The translations under genes and the position numbers were made by a program. From positions 1-64,000 of the forward strand of contig NZ_FOAO01000004.1 of the NCBI RefSeq assembly GCF_900109665.1: DNA of 64,000 bases, given 5' to 3'. Below the pieces are notes generated by a model. The model did not search any database and was not told the origin of the DNA. It saw only the letters and a program-made list of their open reading frames with translations. This document shows positions 62,614 to 64,000 of the stretch, piece by piece. Origin of the DNA: Blastococcus sp. DSM 46786. Its GTDB lineage: Bacteria; Actinomycetota; Actinomycetes; Mycobacteriales; Geodermatophilaceae. The first letter of the stretch is position 1; each line of letters starts with the position of its first letter.

Positions 62614-64000
62614 TCAATGACCGCGGAACGCCTCCTCGAGCCACCAGGAGGGCTCCTCGCGGGTCACCTTGGCGTCGACCAGCAGCGGCGCCGACCGGGG
62701 GCCGGCCAGCCAGGCCGCGACGCCCTCGAGGTCGGCGGACGACCGGACGGTGACCGCGTCGTACCCGTGCCCGCGGGCGATGGCGGCGAAGTCGGTCTCG
62801 GGGAACCGGACGATGTCCAGCGGGTGGCCGTCGGGGCCGAAGTGGTGCACCTCGGCCCCGTAGCCGGCGTCGTCGTAGACCACCACGACCATCGGCAGGC
62901 CGAGCCGGACCACCGTCTCCAGCTCGGCGGCCCCCATGAGCGCCCCGCCGTCGCCGAGCGCGGCCACCGGGAGCCGGTCGGGGCGGGCGAGCGCCGCGCC
63001 GATCGCCGTCGCCAGCCCCAGCCCGACCGACTGGAACGCCTGGGTGAAGCAGAAGCCCTGCTCGTCGGGCACGTCGAGGAACATGCTCGGGTAGCCCATG
63101 AAGTTGCCGGAGTCGACGGCCACGACCCGCTCGGCGGGCAGCAGGTCGTCCAGCGCGGCGGTGAGGGCGCGCGGGTCGATCCGGCCGCCCTCCCCGTCGG
63201 TGCGCGGCTCGTCGCGCCAGCGCCCGCGGGCGGCGATCGCGTCCCGCACCTCCGCGGTGCGGTACCCGCCCGCGGCCGGGCCCCCCAGCAGCGCGGTGAC
63301 CGCCTCGGCCGTGGCGTGCACATCGCCGACGACGCCGAACGCCACCGCGCGCTGCGCCCCGATGGCCGTCGCGTCGTCGTCGACCTGGACCACGACGGCG
63401 TCCTCGGCGATCAGCCGGCCGTGGCGCATCGTCCACATGTTGAGCTGGCAGCCCCAGCCCACGATCAGGTCCGCCTCCGAGATCAGCTCGGCGGCCAGCG
63501 GGGTCGCGAAGCCCCCGGAGACGTCGAGGTCCCAGTCGCTGCCGCGGAACAGCCCCTTGGCCACCGCCGAGGTGGCGAGCAGGGCGCCGCACCGCTCGGC
63601 GAGGGACCCCAGCGCGGTGCGGGCGCCCCGTGCGCCGCGACCGGCCACGAACACCGGCCGCCGGGCGGCGCGCAGCGCCTCGGCCAGCCGCGCCACCGCC
63701 GCCTCGTCGGGGCGGACCGGGGACGGCGCGGGCACCGCCGGGGGTGCGGCGCCCCCGGCCGGGAGGCCCTGGACGTCCAGCGGCAGGTTGAGCACGACGG
63801 TGCGCCGCTCCAGCCGCGCGGTGTCGACGGCGGCAGCGGCCACCGCCACCGCGTCGTCCGCGGAGGTCACCCGCAGGGACACCGCACCGACCGCCGCGGC
63901 CAGGGCGGGCTGGTCGACGAAGAAGTTCGACCGCGGGGAGGTGGCCTCGGCGGTCAGCACCACCAGCGGGGTGCGGCTCTTGGCCGCCTCGGTGATGCCG
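62614..64000 (-). CDS. Thiamine pyrophosphate-dependent enzyme, acetolactate synthase large-subunit-like (5' end outside window)
   Basis: The visible part is the last 462 codons; the N-terminal TPP-binding (Pyr) domain begins beyond the right edge. Seen: the end of the Pyr domain (AAKSRTPLVVLTAEATSPRS), the central domain (RPVFVAGRGARGARTAL), and the C-terminal PP domain with the Mg/TPP motif GDGGALMGAAELETVVRLGL and VVYDDAGYGAEVHHFG. Such proteins are ALS-, benzoylformate- or sulfoacetaldehyde-type enzymes. No ilvN is adjacent in the window, so biosynthetic acetolactate synthase is less likely. Confidence 0.85.
   Translation of the reverse strand, partial: GITEAAKSRTPLVVLTAEATSPRSNFFVDQPALAAAVGAVSLRVTSADDAVAVAAAAVDTARLERRTVVLNLPLDVQGLPAGGAAPPAVPAPSPVRPDEAAVARLAEALRAARRPVFVAGRGARGARTALGSLAERCGALLATSAVAKGLFRGSDWDLDVSGGFATPLAAELISEADLIVGWGCQLNMWTMRHGRLIAEDAVVVQVDDDATAIGAQRAVAFGVVGDVHATAEAVTALLGGPAAGGYRTAEVRDAIAARGRWRDEPRTDGEGGRIDPRALTAALDDLLPAERVVAVDSGNFMGYPSMFLDVPDEQGFCFTQAFQSVGLGLATAIGAALARPDRLPVAALGDGGALMGAAELETVVRLGLPMVVVVYDDAGYGAEVHHFGPDGHPLDIVRFPETDFAAIARGHGYDAVTVRSSADLEGVAAWLAGPRSAPLLVDAKVTREEPSWWLEEAFRGH

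Overview
The window is about 74-75% GC with heavily GC-biased third codon positions, frequent GTG starts and many ATGA/GTGA gene overlaps. Gene content is actinobacterial: a mycothiol-dependent enzyme, a DUF222/HNH gene, a DivIVA-like protein, a PASTA-type Ser/Thr kinase, and an SpeE/DUF350/DUF4247/DUF2617/DUF4178 block. DUF4383 and the general style suggest Geodermatophilaceae (Blastococcus, Modestobacter, Geodermatophilus). The family placement is inference; no rRNA or tRNA is present to confirm it.

Layout. 1-3.4 kb: the 5' part of a PASTA-type kinase, a decayed SDR gene, and a secreted cell-wall peptidase behind a c-di-AMP riboswitch. 3.5-18.7 kb: mixed housekeeping genes, namely a PolA-like polymerase, an HhH protein, a GH13 glucosidase, a TPR-GGDEF protein, a lyase, a flavin oxidoreductase, hydrolases and small DUF proteins, ending in a solute-binding-protein gene split by an in-frame TAG. 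18.8-46.5 kb: a cobalamin region. cobN sits behind a B12 riboswitch, then cobG, cobH, cobIJ, cobK, cbiD, cobM and cobL. A second B12 riboswitch heads a tightly coupled operon: ChlI/ChlD-type chelatase, cobO, cobB, cbiMNQO and a CobE-precorrin-2 dehydrogenase-CobA fusion. Together these cover uroporphyrinogen III to the diamide, cobalt uptake and insertion, and adenosylation. The late steps (cobQ, cobD, cobC, cobU, cobS) are not here. Interrupting the region are DUF4383, an orphan protein, a retron-type reverse transcriptase with a structured leader, a LexA-box DUF222/HNH gene, an MFS exporter, a flavodoxin-like protein and a TetR/mycothiol-enzyme pair.

46.5-64 kb: an NlpC/P60 hydrolase behind the second c-di-AMP riboswitch, an MFS exporter, a DrrAB-type ABC exporter, a globin-reductase gene coupled to a DivIVA-like gene, the DUF4178-DUF2617-DUF4247-DUF350-speE block (same order as M. 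tuberculosis Rv2597-Rv2601, from memory), prfC, two alpha/beta hydrolases, a small membrane protein, an SDR, a DUF1330 protein and an incomplete TPP-dependent enzyme at the right edge.

The most interesting items are the retron-type RT with structured RNA upstream; dispersed intergenic modules that carry copies of the preceding gene's last codons and stop; a LexA-like box centred on the start codon of an apparently leaderless HNH gene; the TAG-split binding protein; a six-codon leader ORF between a B12 riboswitch and the chelatase gene; and an in-frame CobE-CobA fusion that keeps an internal Shine-Dalgarno and start.
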